From Leptospira kirschneri serovar Cynopteri str. 3522 CT (GTDB taxonomy: Bacteria; Spirochaetota; Leptospiria; Leptospirales; Leptospiraceae): a stretch of 64,000 nucleotides of DNA. Made by a program: the position numbers and the translations under genes. The stretch spans positions 728,707 through 792,706 of the forward strand of contig NZ_AHMN02000004.1 of assembly GCF_000243695.2 (NCBI RefSeq). The letters are read 5' to 3'. This document shows, piece by piece, positions 1-8,576 of this stretch. How positions within the stretch are numbered: position 1 is the first letter of the stretch; every line of letters begins with the position of its first letter. Below the pieces are notes generated by a model, which ran no database searches, had not been told where the DNA came from, and saw nothing but the letters and a program-made list of their open reading frames with translations.

Positions 1-20
1 TTTGTGGGAGTTCCCACAAA
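1..20. repeat. Perfect short palindrome of the intergenic repeat family
   Basis: The first 20 bases form a perfect inverted repeat, TTTGTGGGA-GT-TCCCACAAA. A related half site (ATGTAGGAACTACTAC) follows at about 48-63. The same palindrome type recurs in nearly every sizeable gap of the window (for example 14.7, 25.9, 38.2, 38.6, 48.4 and 54.7 kb). It lies downstream of the convergent aldose-epimerase-like gene and could also act as a weak hairpin in RNA. Confidence 0.7.
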
Positions 21-90
21 TTTGAATTTTACAACTCATTCCGATCCATGTAGGAACTACTACTTTTAGCTTTCTTACATGGAGTTTGCG

Positions 91-996
91 TTAAATGCAT
101 TTCACAACAATTTGAAAACTTCCGCTCTTTTTTTCTTCAGGAAGGATGGTAGTTAAGGAAAAGCCATTTACAACCGCATTTCCTGGAGCGCTCATTGGTT
201 CTATCGCAATTCTATTTTTAGAAAAGTCCGTATAAATCTGAAAATACGAAAGTTGTATATCATTTTTATTCGACAAATTAGATCGAATCCGAACTTCATA
301 AGAATCATCTGGAATCTGTAAAAGAACCCAAGCGTCTTTTCCAAAAAATAAAGAATCTAAAATCGGAATTTTTTCTAATCTAAATCGATCCGTTTCTCTT
401 GCATAAATTGGATATATAGGTGTCAGGTCTTCTTTTAAAGGAATCTGTTTCGAAAGATTAGAACGAAGAATACAAGGTTGTTTGTCCGATTGGATTCTAA
501 AATAGGGATGATACCCATAACAAAATCGAAACGGATACGAATTATGGTTTAAAAAATCGGTTTCGAGAGTCAGGATTTCTTCGTTGAAAATTCTTCTAAG
601 AGAATACGTTTCTCGAACGATTACATTTCCCAAAGAAGAATTCAATAATTCTTTTTCCGGAGAAAGTTCAAACTGAATAGAATCTTCCGTCTTTTGAAGA
701 ACTTTTCGCTTCCAAGCAAAACCAAGTCCGTGGATAGGATAACCGTTTTTATCTTTGTTTATGATGGAAGATAATGAAATCCATTCTTCTCCCAGACGAA
801 TTCGATCATCCGTATGTCGATTGACCCACGGATACATCAAATAAGAACCGGAAGAAAAAAAAGGTTCACTTATATTATAACCGGAAATGATTTCCAATTC
901 TCTTCCACTTAAGGGATGTTTCCAAATCCAAGAAAGAATTTGTTCACCGTGATCCGTAAATTTTAACCGAGAACAATCGCTAAAAATCTCAAACAC
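91..996 (-). CDS. Aldose 1-epimerase (galactose mutarotase) family protein
   Basis: A 301-residue protein of the galactose mutarotase-like beta-sandwich fold, which interconverts alpha and beta anomers of aldoses. The family hallmarks are visible. A GYHPYFR segment near residue 162 holds the conserved active-site His. Near residue 265 an IAIEPMSAPGNA segment holds the catalytic Glu in the usual EPMS/T context. The N-terminal part has the substrate-loop pattern of the family (SYLMYPWVNRH). No signal peptide is present, so it is likely cytoplasmic. It stands alone, divergent from sppA. Family membership is firm, but the substrate could be another sugar or a hexose-6-phosphate. Confidence 0.85.
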   Translation of the reverse strand: MFEIFSDCSRLKFTDHGEQILSWIWKHPLSGRELEIISGYNISEPFFSSGSYLMYPWVNRHTDDRIRLGEEWISLSSIINKDKNGYPIHGLGFAWKRKVLQKTEDSIQFELSPEKELLNSSLGNVIVRETYSLRRIFNEEILTLETDFLNHNSYPFRFCYGYHPYFRIQSDKQPCILRSNLSKQIPLKEDLTPIYPIYARETDRFRLEKIPILDSLFFGKDAWVLLQIPDDSYEVRIRSNLSNKNDIQLSYFQIYTDFSKNRIAIEPMSAPGNAVVNGFSLTTILPEEKKSGSFQIVVKCI

Positions 997-1138
997 ATCG
1001 GCAAACTTTTCAGAAATTCAAAATCCTTTCCATTCATTTTGTAGAAACGGCTCCTCTGTACACAAAATTTAAGAACTGGAAAGGAATTGAAAACTTATTT
1101 GATTCGGGGAAACTGACGATTCCACAGGAGAATTTCTT

Positions 1139-2134
1139 TTGAAGCACTCGATTCTAATTTGGACACAAATTTTTTTTCTAAACCTTTTTTTTTCTAATTG
1201 TTATATCCCAATCAACACGAACTTAAGTGGACTACTTCCCTCCAAAACAGCGGAACTAAGGGAGAAACTGATTTCCGGTCAAAACGAAGATAAAATTTTA
1301 ATCATACCTATAGATGGAGTGATTAGTGACGAAGGTGAAAAAAACTTTTTCGGAGGCCAAGAAGATTCTATCTTAGTCGAAGTCAAAAAACAACTGGAAC
1401 TCGCAGAACTAGATCCGGAAATCAAAGCAATCATTTTGAAAATCAATTCTCCGGGAGGTTCCGTTACCGCAAGCGACATCATTTACAGAGAAATTCTTCA
1501 GTTTAAAGCCAAAAAGAAAATTCCTGTAGTTTCTCTTTTTATGGATACCGCGGCCAGCGGAGCCTATTACATTTCTATGGCTACCGATCTTTTAATTGCT
1601 CACCCTACTTCCGTGACCGGTTCTATCGGCGTAATTCTTTCTGGAATCAACGTCAAAGAAGGTTTAGATAAACTAGGTGTTAAAGACCAGTCGATTCGTT
1701 CCGGCGGAAATAAAACGATTGGTTCTCCATTGGAAGAACTTTCCCCGGAACAAAGAAAATTACTTCAATCCATAGTAGACGATCTTTTTGAAAAATTCTT
1801 CGATATTGTCAAAAAAGGAAGACCCGGAAAAAATCCGTCGGAACTTCGTAAAATTGCAGACGGAAGAATTTTCACAGCATCCCAAGCACTTCAACACGGC
1901 TTAATCGACAAAATAGGTTACTTTGATAACGCGGTGCAAGAGACGATGGCACTTTCAAATTACAAAAAAACTTCCGGAAATACAAATCCTAGAATCATTT
2001 ATTATTCTCGTAACACCGAGCAAAGAACAAACTTTTACCAAATACAATCCACTGAACTTAAACCGGATTCCACTATTTCTAAAATTTTAGGAACGAATAG
2101 ACAAGTTCGTTTTTTATATCTTTGGTCTTACTAG
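1139..2134 (+). CDS. sppA: Signal peptide peptidase SppA (S49 family protease)
   Basis: A 331-residue membrane-anchored serine protease expected to degrade cleaved signal peptides. It starts at TTG, preceded by AGGAG eight bases upstream. The N-terminus is a hydrophobic export signal ending in a possible lipobox (FFSNC). The single S49 domain is of the short bacterial type: INSPGGSVTAS, then DTAASGAYYISMATD with the nucleophilic Ser, TGSIGVI, and a Lys in the following 40 residues (VKDQSIRSGGNK) that would be the general base of the Ser-Lys dyad. Length fits the short SppA class rather than the double-length E. coli form. The downstream MBOAT gene follows after about 35 bases. Confidence 0.9.
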   Translation: MKHSILIWTQIFFLNLFFSNCYIPINTNLSGLLPSKTAELREKLISGQNEDKILIIPIDGVISDEGEKNFFGGQEDSILVEVKKQLELAELDPEIKAIILKINSPGGSVTASDIIYREILQFKAKKKIPVVSLFMDTAASGAYYISMATDLLIAHPTSVTGSIGVILSGINVKEGLDKLGVKDQSIRSGGNKTIGSPLEELSPEQRKLLQSIVDDLFEKFFDIVKKGRPGKNPSELRKIADGRIFTASQALQHGLIDKIGYFDNAVQETMALSNYKKTSGNTNPRIIYYSRNTEQRTNFYQIQSTELKPDSTISKILGTNRQVRFLYLWSY

Positions 2135-2169
2135 GCCAACCATTAGAAATTTAGAATCTAGTAATATCA

Positions 2170-3591
2170 ATGTTATTTAATTCTCTCCCCTTTCTATTTT
2201 TATTTCTGATTACGTATTTGATCTATTGGAACGTAGACGTACCAACAAAAAAAAAGGTCCTACTCGTTTCTTCTATCGTATTTTACGGCTATTCCCACAT
2301 AACGTTTTTAATTCATTTTCTTCTGGTAATCGGAATCAACTATTATCTTTCCGTTAAACTCTGGGAAAAGAAAAAAAAAGGAGAATCCACAAAAGGTCTT
2401 CTGAAATGGGCGATCATACTCAATACGATCAACCTGGCATTTTTCAAATATTATTATTTCCTAATGGATTCCCTAAGTGCATTTACCGGCATGGAACTTT
2501 GGCAAAGGTTAGGCACTTCCGTAGAAATTCTTTTACCTCTTGCAATTAGTTTTTATACTTTCCAACTGATTGCGCTTCAAGTTGATATTCATAGAGGTTT
2601 GGTTCCGGAAAAAATCGGCTCTCTGGATTACTTTCTATTTATTCTTTTTTTTCCTCAGCTGATCGCAGGACCGATCATGAGATCGACCGACTTTCTACCA
2701 AAACTCAACTATCCTGAAATCGATATACACAGAATGAAACAAGGGATTTTTCTATTAATCTTCGGGTTATTTAAAAAGTCTGTTTTAGCGGATTCTATCG
2801 CCGGAATCATTTCCCCTCTTTATTTGGAACCTGACCAATATCATTCTGCTTCTGTTTATATCGGAGCGCTCGGTTTTACCTGCCAGGTTTATTGTGATTT
2901 TTCAGGTTACACAGATATGGCCAGAGGTTGTGCATTCTTACTTGGATACGAAATCCCTGAAAATTTTAAAGGACCTTTTTTATCTACTTCGTTTCGAGAA
3001 TTTTGGGGGAGATGGCACATAACGCTTTCCTCCTGGCTCAGAGATTATATCTACATTCCTCTTGGTGGAAGTAGAAAAGGAGAATTTAGGTCTCAGTGGA
3101 ATATGTTTCTTACGATGTGTTTGGGTGGTCTTTGGCACGGAGCCAATATTGCGTTTGTTCTTTGGGGAGCTTATTTAGGTTTTGTACTTGCCATAGAAAG
3201 AATCTTAGAACCAAAACAAACACAAAACACAAATATAATTCCGTCAAAGACGATTCGTTTTTTAAGAAACACAATCACTCTAAACCTATTCTTAATTTCA
3301 GGTCTGTTTTTTAGAGCGGGTTCTGCCGGAAAAAATTCAGTTTCTTTTTTATTTGATTTGATGAAAGGTTTTCAAAATCTTTTTTCTGGAAAAATCCTTC
3401 CTCGTTGGGAAGAACTTTTACTATTCATACTACTCACCATAGGCTTTAACTCTCTTCAGTATTTTTCTAAATCGATGGAAAAAATAGAAAAACGTTCTAG
3501 AGTCTTAATTCCTGTCTTAAGTGTCATTCTACTTTTACTCTTAGGAGTATTTGGAGACGGCGGCGGGGAATTTATTTATTTTCAATTTTAA
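2170..3591 (+). CDS. MBOAT family O-acyltransferase (AlgI/DltB-like)
   Basis: A 473-residue polytopic membrane protein of the membrane-bound O-acyltransferase family, which moves acyl groups across the inner membrane onto extracytoplasmic polysaccharides or lipids. The AlgI-like signature is clear: FREFWGRWHITLSSWLRDYIY with His283 and GGLWHGANIAFVLWG with His323, the catalytic His of the family. About 10-12 hydrophobic segments are spread over the length. AlgI usually works with an SGNH/AlgJ-type partner, and none lies next to this gene. The acceptor is unknown; LPS O-antigen acetylation is a reasonable guess only. Confidence 0.9.
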   Translation: MLFNSLPFLFLFLITYLIYWNVDVPTKKKVLLVSSIVFYGYSHITFLIHFLLVIGINYYLSVKLWEKKKKGESTKGLLKWAIILNTINLAFFKYYYFLMDSLSAFTGMELWQRLGTSVEILLPLAISFYTFQLIALQVDIHRGLVPEKIGSLDYFLFILFFPQLIAGPIMRSTDFLPKLNYPEIDIHRMKQGIFLLIFGLFKKSVLADSIAGIISPLYLEPDQYHSASVYIGALGFTCQVYCDFSGYTDMARGCAFLLGYEIPENFKGPFLSTSFREFWGRWHITLSSWLRDYIYIPLGGSRKGEFRSQWNMFLTMCLGGLWHGANIAFVLWGAYLGFVLAIERILEPKQTQNTNIIPSKTIRFLRNTITLNLFLISGLFFRAGSAGKNSVSFLFDLMKGFQNLFSGKILPRWEELLLFILLTIGFNSLQYFSKSMEKIEKRSRVLIPVLSVILLLLLGVFGDGGGEFIYFQF

Positions 3592-3635
3592 AACCCTTTG
3601 TTAAAAAAAGGATAAAAATTTGAAGGGAGGTTTAT

Positions 3636-3743
3636 TTGAATCGTAAAAGAAAATCTCTTCTTTCGAATTTAAAATTACGCGAATTCAATATAACCAATGC
3701 GAACGACCTAACACTACGCAGTGTTGTTGAGTTCAGGGAGTGA
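3636..3743 (+). CDS. Candidate 35-residue leader peptide before the lipoprotein gene
   Basis: A short open frame starts at TTG five bases after an unusually strong Shine-Dalgarno sequence (GAAGGGAGG, 3622-3630). It encodes a Lys/Arg-rich start (MNRKRKSLL) and ends at TGA. Its last codons contain the GGGAG that serves as ribosome site of the following lipoprotein, so the two could be translationally coupled. No homologue is recognised. The alternative is that this is only untranslated leader with a chance frame. The ribosome site is the main support. Confidence 0.25.
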   Translation: MNRKRKSLLSNLKLREFNITNANDLTLRSVVEFRE

Positions 3744-3747
3744 GACG

Positions 3748-4362
3748 TTGAGTTCAAAAAACAACATTGAATTTAAATTTGTTCCTTTTATTTTTTTGAT
3801 TCTTCTCGAATGTTCTACTTCATGGATTCGAGCCCTTCCTCCTAATTCCATTTTAGAAACGAATCCGGAAAAAATCCCCGGAGGAACGTTTGTACGAAAT
3901 CGACCGGAAAGATCTCACATCAATACTCTCTTTTACAAAAACGTAGTTCAGGAAAAAATTCTATTGAATCCCGAAAGTTTAACGTTTGAAAAATCCATGA
4001 AACGGGAAGTGAAAGATAAAAACGAATATACAACTCATATCGTAAGTGGAAGAGGCAAATACTCTGTTTCAGGAAACTGGGTTTTATTAGAGACATACGA
4101 AAAGGGAGAAGTTTTTTTTCAGGGAAATAGCGAAACGTTCCAAATCGAATATCTTCCGTTTGATCATAAATTGTTGTACCACCACGATCCTTCTACAAAA
4201 ACCCTCGTCCCATTATTGTATGAATCTGGTTATCAGGAAAAAAAATACGGATTGTTAGACGGAATCCACGAACCATATTTGGAAGATCGATATTTTCAAA
4301 TCTCGAGAAAAAATTTTCTTAAGAAAGAATTTCAGTTTCACGCCTATTTTTATCAACCATGA
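3748..4362 (+). CDS. Putative lipoprotein, unknown function
   Basis: About 204 residues from the TTG start at 3748, chosen because GGGAG lies seven bases upstream. An in-frame GTG 27 bases earlier has no such site. The N-terminus (short polar stretch, then FVPFIFLILLEC) looks like a spirochaetal lipoprotein signal peptide, with the Cys about residue 22. The rest is predicted soluble and beta-rich, with no recognised domain. It overlaps the phosphatase gene by four bases (ATGA), so the two are co-translated. It may be an envelope partner or sensor input for that phosphatase, which is inference. Confidence 0.65.
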   Translation: MSSKNNIEFKFVPFIFLILLECSTSWIRALPPNSILETNPEKIPGGTFVRNRPERSHINTLFYKNVVQEKILLNPESLTFEKSMKREVKDKNEYTTHIVSGRGKYSVSGNWVLLETYEKGEVFFQGNSETFQIEYLPFDHKLLYHHDPSTKTLVPLLYESGYQEKKYGLLDGIHEPYLEDRYFQISRKNFLKKEFQFHAYFYQP

Positions 4363-5339
4363 ATTTGAGAGATTACATCAAAAGCTACTTCCAAAGAGTG
4401 GGCTGGATTCCACCTATTATAAATTTGGTCTGTTTTTTCGCTCCGATTGCATTTCTACAAAACTCTTCGTTTTCGGAAAAAGAAAAAATTCTACTCTATA
4501 TAAGTATAATCGGTTTTATTTATTTAATAAATTATATTTCTTTTATATTCTTTCTCACAAAAAAAATTCTTCCGGAAGAAGAAATACGTTCAAAAATGAG
4601 AAAACGTTATCGTAAGGGCGATGACAGGATGCAGAGTTATCTGTTTCCCTTACCTCTAGATGACCAAAACTACGAAATCTATGGAAGAACTCTCACTTAC
4701 AATCCAATCGGAGGGGACTTTTATAATTTTTTAACGGATCTTCAAGGAAATTATTGGATCGGTATAGGAGACTCCGTGGGACACGGTTATCTCGCTGGGA
4801 TTTTCAGTATGATGATTTTTCAAAATATGTCCTTACTCGCTAGACACGATTTAAGTCCTTACGAAGTTATAGAACAAATCAACGAGGATCTTCTAAAAAG
4901 AACGGAACAAAATCCTAAGATTAATCCAAATCTATATGCAACTTTTCTTTTGATCAAGATAGATCAGGAAGGAAACTTGGAACATTCGGGTCTTCATCCT
5001 AGTTTTGTGGTCCATCAAAAAAAGACGGGAAAAAACAAAATCATAGAAACAGACGGAAAGTTCATATCAGTCACTATGAATTCCACTCTAAAAAACGTTG
5101 AGGGCAAAAGTAAGTTTCGATTGGAATCAGGAGATATAGTATTTTGCTTTACAGACGGGCTCTACGAACAAAAAAATAATGGAAATCTGTATTTTGGTGA
5201 AAGTTTATTTCAATTTTTAGATGAGATTTCGAAAAACAATCTTACTAAAATTGCTGACGCACTTTTCACCGAAATTCTAAAACATACGGGTGGAAAAATT
5301 CAGGACGATATGACGATTCTGATGATTCGCAAAAAATGA
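4359..5339 (+). CDS. Membrane PP2C-type serine phosphatase (SpoIIE/RsbU family)
   Basis: 326 residues. Two hydrophobic helices occupy about residues 18-70, followed by a short linker and a SpoIIE-type PP2C domain from about residue 90 to the end. Metal-binding motifs are intact: GGDFYNF, GDSVGHGYLAG and the C-terminal DDMTILMI. Enzymes of this family dephosphorylate STAS-domain anti-anti-sigma proteins in partner-switching pathways. A STAS protein is encoded some 5 kb away at 9728, but a functional link is only a guess. There is no HAMP or sensor domain. It is translationally coupled to the lipoprotein upstream and a small protein downstream. Confidence 0.88.
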   Translation: MNLRDYIKSYFQRVGWIPPIINLVCFFAPIAFLQNSSFSEKEKILLYISIIGFIYLINYISFIFFLTKKILPEEEIRSKMRKRYRKGDDRMQSYLFPLPLDDQNYEIYGRTLTYNPIGGDFYNFLTDLQGNYWIGIGDSVGHGYLAGIFSMMIFQNMSLLARHDLSPYEVIEQINEDLLKRTEQNPKINPNLYATFLLIKIDQEGNLEHSGLHPSFVVHQKKTGKNKIIETDGKFISVTMNSTLKNVEGKSKFRLESGDIVFCFTDGLYEQKNNGNLYFGESLFQFLDEISKNNLTKIADALFTEILKHTGGKIQDDMTILMIRKK

Positions 5340-5635
5340 TTATGTTAGAACTGAGCGAACTTGAACTTAAAATCCTAAATCTAATTCCTCTAGAAGAAAG
5401 AGACGTTCGTAAGCTGGGTAGAATCCTTCAGGACGTTTCTCTGATTACCGGAATGACCGAAGACGAAATCATAGATTTTATTCCTTTCGGATTGGAAGAT
5501 GAAATTCACATTCTAAAAGTTGAATATAATTTTAATACTTTTAAAAAAGCTCTTGTTTCCAAACTCACTAAAAAAAGTTATTCTCCTCCGGGACTTTCCT
5601 CTCCGATTCCCGAGACGATTCGCCCAACTTTTTAA
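5336..5635 (+). CDS. Small hypothetical protein, phosphatase operon
   Basis: 99 residues, overlapping the stop of the phosphatase gene by four bases, so co-translated. The first 75 residues are rich in Leu/Glu and predicted helical. The C-terminal tail is Ser/Pro-rich (SPPGLSSPIPET). There is no signal peptide or membrane helix. No family is recognised. Position suggests a small partner or regulator of the phosphatase. A second ATG six bases downstream is an alternative start. Confidence 0.65.
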   Translation: MIMLELSELELKILNLIPLEERDVRKLGRILQDVSLITGMTEDEIIDFIPFGLEDEIHILKVEYNFNTFKKALVSKLTKKSYSPPGLSSPIPETIRPTF

Positions 5636-5641
5636 ATAACC

Positions 5642-5692
5642 ATGAATTCGGTCAAATAAGAGTTTTCTAAAAGTATGAGTTCCCACATTTCC
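5642..5692 (+). repeat. Partial copy of the GTGAGTTCGGC...AGTTCCCACA intergenic repeat
   Basis: The 90-base gap before the FliG-like gene contains TGAATTCGGTCAAAT followed by TTTTCTAAAAGTATGAGTTC and CCACA. The same run with few changes begins the repeat at 54601 (GTGAGTTCGGCTAAAA, then TTTTCTAAAAGTATGAGTTC). This is therefore a truncated left end of the dispersed repeat family. Confidence 0.55.
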
Positions 5693-5727
5693 AAACTTAT
5701 CTGTTATTTTAAAATTAATAAAATACA

Positions 5728-7023
5728 ATGTCTTTCGAAGAAGGGTTAAACTATTTTTTCATCAAAGCCGATTTTGACTCTGCCGTTCGACTAAAATCTA
5801 CAATAGACCCATTTTACGATTTTAAACCAACAGAAATCGAAGAATTACCGTTTTTATTTGCATTTCCTACACTCATACCTAGATTTTTATATTCCTTAGA
5901 ATGGAATCGGATTTCATTTTCCTCAAAATCTGTCGATTTCAAAGCTTACTTGAGTTTTGAAGAAGGAAAAATTTATTCCAAAAACGAACGTTTTCCAGAA
6001 GAATCCTTTGAAATTTCGGATAACGTTAAATTTCCAATTTTACAAAATCCGTATCTTCCAGTTGGTTCTATTCCTTTTCAAATTTCTAGACAAGAATCAG
6101 AACTCACTACCATAGGGGTTGTAAGAACCGGAAGTTTTATTCTATTTAAACAAAGAAGAAACAAGATGATTTCCACACGTTATTTGTCTTTAAAAGATAT
6201 AATAAACCCGGAATTATCCGAATCGGAAGTAGAGGAAAAAATCGAATCCCTCTACTTCAACGCAAAACAAAAATCATATTTATTTCGTTTGGTGAAAATT
6301 CTTTTTGCAGGAACTCCCGCAGAAGAACAGACGATCGTTTCCAATCTATTCAGTCACGAACCTGAGTTCGCCGTATTTCTACGGGATCAAATTTTCCAGA
6401 TTGAAATCCTTCCTTTGATACACGGTCCTTTTTTAAATCGGATTTTGACTTCAATGGATGAAAGAATCATTCGATTTTCCTATCCTAAACTTTCTCCTCC
6501 GGTCAAAATGATGATCGAAAAAAACATTTCCAAAAACAAATTAAAATCAATCTTAAATTCTCCGACTAAAAAACCGGAAGTGGGTGAATCTTTGGAAGAA
6601 ATAATCGAAAAAGAAATTTTTAAAAATTTTTCAAGAAAAATTTATTACGAAAATGGAATATTCTCGATTTATCAAGAACTTATAGAAAATCCTAAAACAG
6701 ATCCAAATCAAAAAATGGAAGTGGCGTTTCAAAGTCTTTTGAAAACCTCCAAATTCAATTTTCAAATTTTCGGGGCTCGTTCTATCCGGCTTTACTCCGT
6801 AACCGAAAAAACGATTCTTTTTCAAGTCTTAGAGTGGGTAGAAATCATTCGAATGGATACTCTGATTTCTAAACGAGAAAGAAACGAACAGTTCTTTTTA
6901 AAAATCCCTCCCGGAAGAATTTTAGAAATTCTTTTTTTTCCTGAATTCAGGGTTTTATGCGGTGGCGGAATTACATCCTCTAAAAAGACATTCGAATTTT
7001 GTTTATTAGGTTTTGATTATTGA
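5728..7023 (+). CDS. Hypothetical protein with a FliG-like central domain
   Basis: 431 residues without signal peptide or membrane segment. Residues about 197-280 read like the FliG middle domain: a H-E-x-E-F-A-x-x-L-R-x-x-I-F-x-I-E start, then a repeat of L-x-x-I-L-x-x-M-D and a K-x-M-I-E-K-N-I-S-K end, matching the R-x-x-M-F-x-F-E-x-L ... N-M-S-x-R spacing of FliG. The flanking N- and C-terminal thirds match nothing I recognise. It converges on glpK with a seven-base overlap. It could be a degenerate flagellar-switch paralogue with another role. The domain match is by eye and needs a profile search. Confidence 0.6.
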   Translation: MSFEEGLNYFFIKADFDSAVRLKSTIDPFYDFKPTEIEELPFLFAFPTLIPRFLYSLEWNRISFSSKSVDFKAYLSFEEGKIYSKNERFPEESFEISDNVKFPILQNPYLPVGSIPFQISRQESELTTIGVVRTGSFILFKQRRNKMISTRYLSLKDIINPELSESEVEEKIESLYFNAKQKSYLFRLVKILFAGTPAEEQTIVSNLFSHEPEFAVFLRDQIFQIEILPLIHGPFLNRILTSMDERIIRFSYPKLSPPVKMMIEKNISKNKLKSILNSPTKKPEVGESLEEIIEKEIFKNFSRKIYYENGIFSIYQELIENPKTDPNQKMEVAFQSLLKTSKFNFQIFGARSIRLYSVTEKTILFQVLEWVEIIRMDTLISKRERNEQFFLKIPPGRILEILFFPEFRVLCGGGITSSKKTFEFCLLGFDY

Positions 7024-8507
7024 TTAGTTCGAATCCTTTGAACTGAGTCCTTCCAAATTTGGATTTCTTTTTCCCTCTGAGACTGCTTCATCTGCGGAGA
7101 AAACTCCTTACTGGTTTTCAATTTCTTTTTCAGATCCGCTACGGAAGGAAAAAAACCTCTTTCTAATCCAGCCAAAAATGCCGCTCCTAGTACCGTTGTA
7201 TCTACATTAGAAGGACGAACTACACGTTTTCCTAATATATCAGATTGATACTGCATCAACCAAGAGTTTCCAGTTGCACCTCCGTCCACTTTCAAAACTT
7301 TTAATTTAGAACCGGTATCGTTTTCCATTGCCTCTACGAGTTCATAAGATTGGAGAGCGATCGATTTGAGCGCAGCTCTTGTGATCTGTTCCGCAGTAGT
7401 GCCTCTTGTCAGACCTAAAATTGCACCTCTCGCGTTCATATCCCAATAAGGAGCGCCTAACCCTGCAAAGGCAGGAATAAAAACCACGTCGTCTTCTTTT
7501 TTTATGGAAGACGCATACTTTTCAGAAATCTTAGATTCTTTGAAAAATTTCAAATTATCTCTTAAAAATTGAACTACAGCACCTCCTATAAAAACCGATC
7601 CTTCCAAACAATAAACAGTTTTTCCCTCCGGTCCACATCCCAGGGTAGTAAGTAAATTGTTCTTAGAAATCTGAAAATTATTTCCGGTATTAAAAAGAAG
7701 AAAACATCCGGTTCCATACGTGTTCTTAGCTTCCCCAGGTTCGGTACAGAGTTGACCGAATAAAGCTCCTTGTTGATCTCCTACAAGAGAGGAAATTGGA
7801 ATTCCATCCGGAAGTCCTTTTACCTTTTCCGTTCTTCCGAACAATGAACTAGAGTTATGCGTTTCTGGTAGAATAGAATCAGGAATTCCTAATATTTGAG
7901 TTAATTCTTTATCCCATTCTTTCTTTTCGATATTGTAGATCAAAGTTCTACTTGCATTCGTATGATCGGTCTTATGCGATTTTCCGTCGGTCAATCGATA
8001 GAGTAAATACGTATCTATGGTTCCAAAAAGTACCTTTCCTTTTTCCGCTCTTGCTTTTACACCTTTTACATTTTCCAAAATCCATTGAATTTTGGTTCCG
8101 CTAAAGTATGCATCTAAAACCAATCCTGTTTTTTTACGAAAAAGAGATTCTAATCCTTTGGATTTAAGATCCATACAGGTTTCGGAAGTTCTTCTACATT
8201 GCCATACAATCGCGTTGTAAACAGGTTTTCCGGTATCTCTATCAAACAATACTGTGGTTTCTCTTTGATTTGTAATTCCGATCGCGACCGCTTTAGAAGG
8301 ACTTAACTTTCCATTTCGAATCGCTTTTAAGATAAGCTTTTCGGTTTTGGCCCATATCTCTTCCGCATCGTGTTCCACCCAACCAGGTTTTGGATAATGT
8401 TGTTTAAATTCGGAATAAGCGCTGGAAATTATGTTTCCTGATTTATTAAAACAAAAAATTCGAATCCCGGTAGTTCCGGCGTCTATACCGATGATATAAT
8501 CACTCAT
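7017..8507 (-). CDS. glpK: Glycerol kinase
   Basis: 496 residues, normal length for GlpK, of the FGGY/ASKHA kinase family. It phosphorylates glycerol to sn-glycerol-3-phosphate using ATP. Visible signatures are the N-terminal phosphate-1 loop (IGIDAGTTGIR), GITNQRETTVLFDRDTGKP, the W-Q-C-R-R-T segment contacting glycerol, SLVGDQQGALFGQ, and the C-terminal FGGY pattern (GLGAPYWDMNARGAILGLTR). The start ATG follows GGAGAGGG. No glpF or glpD is adjacent. Glycerol-3-phosphate feeds phospholipid synthesis and, through GlpD, energy metabolism. Confidence 0.96.
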   Translation of the reverse strand: MSDYIIGIDAGTTGIRIFCFNKSGNIISSAYSEFKQHYPKPGWVEHDAEEIWAKTEKLILKAIRNGKLSPSKAVAIGITNQRETTVLFDRDTGKPVYNAIVWQCRRTSETCMDLKSKGLESLFRKKTGLVLDAYFSGTKIQWILENVKGVKARAEKGKVLFGTIDTYLLYRLTDGKSHKTDHTNASRTLIYNIEKKEWDKELTQILGIPDSILPETHNSSSLFGRTEKVKGLPDGIPISSLVGDQQGALFGQLCTEPGEAKNTYGTGCFLLFNTGNNFQISKNNLLTTLGCGPEGKTVYCLEGSVFIGGAVVQFLRDNLKFFKESKISEKYASSIKKEDDVVFIPAFAGLGAPYWDMNARGAILGLTRGTTAEQITRAALKSIALQSYELVEAMENDTGSKLKVLKVDGGATGNSWLMQYQSDILGKRVVRPSNVDTTVLGAAFLAGLERGFFPSVADLKKKLKTSKEFSPQMKQSQREKEIQIWKDSVQRIRTNQ

Positions 8508-8576
8508 AAAAGACCCTCTCCAAAAAGTTTAGAACAAAAGATGAAACTTAATTTATAATATTAGAAAAACCGCAAG

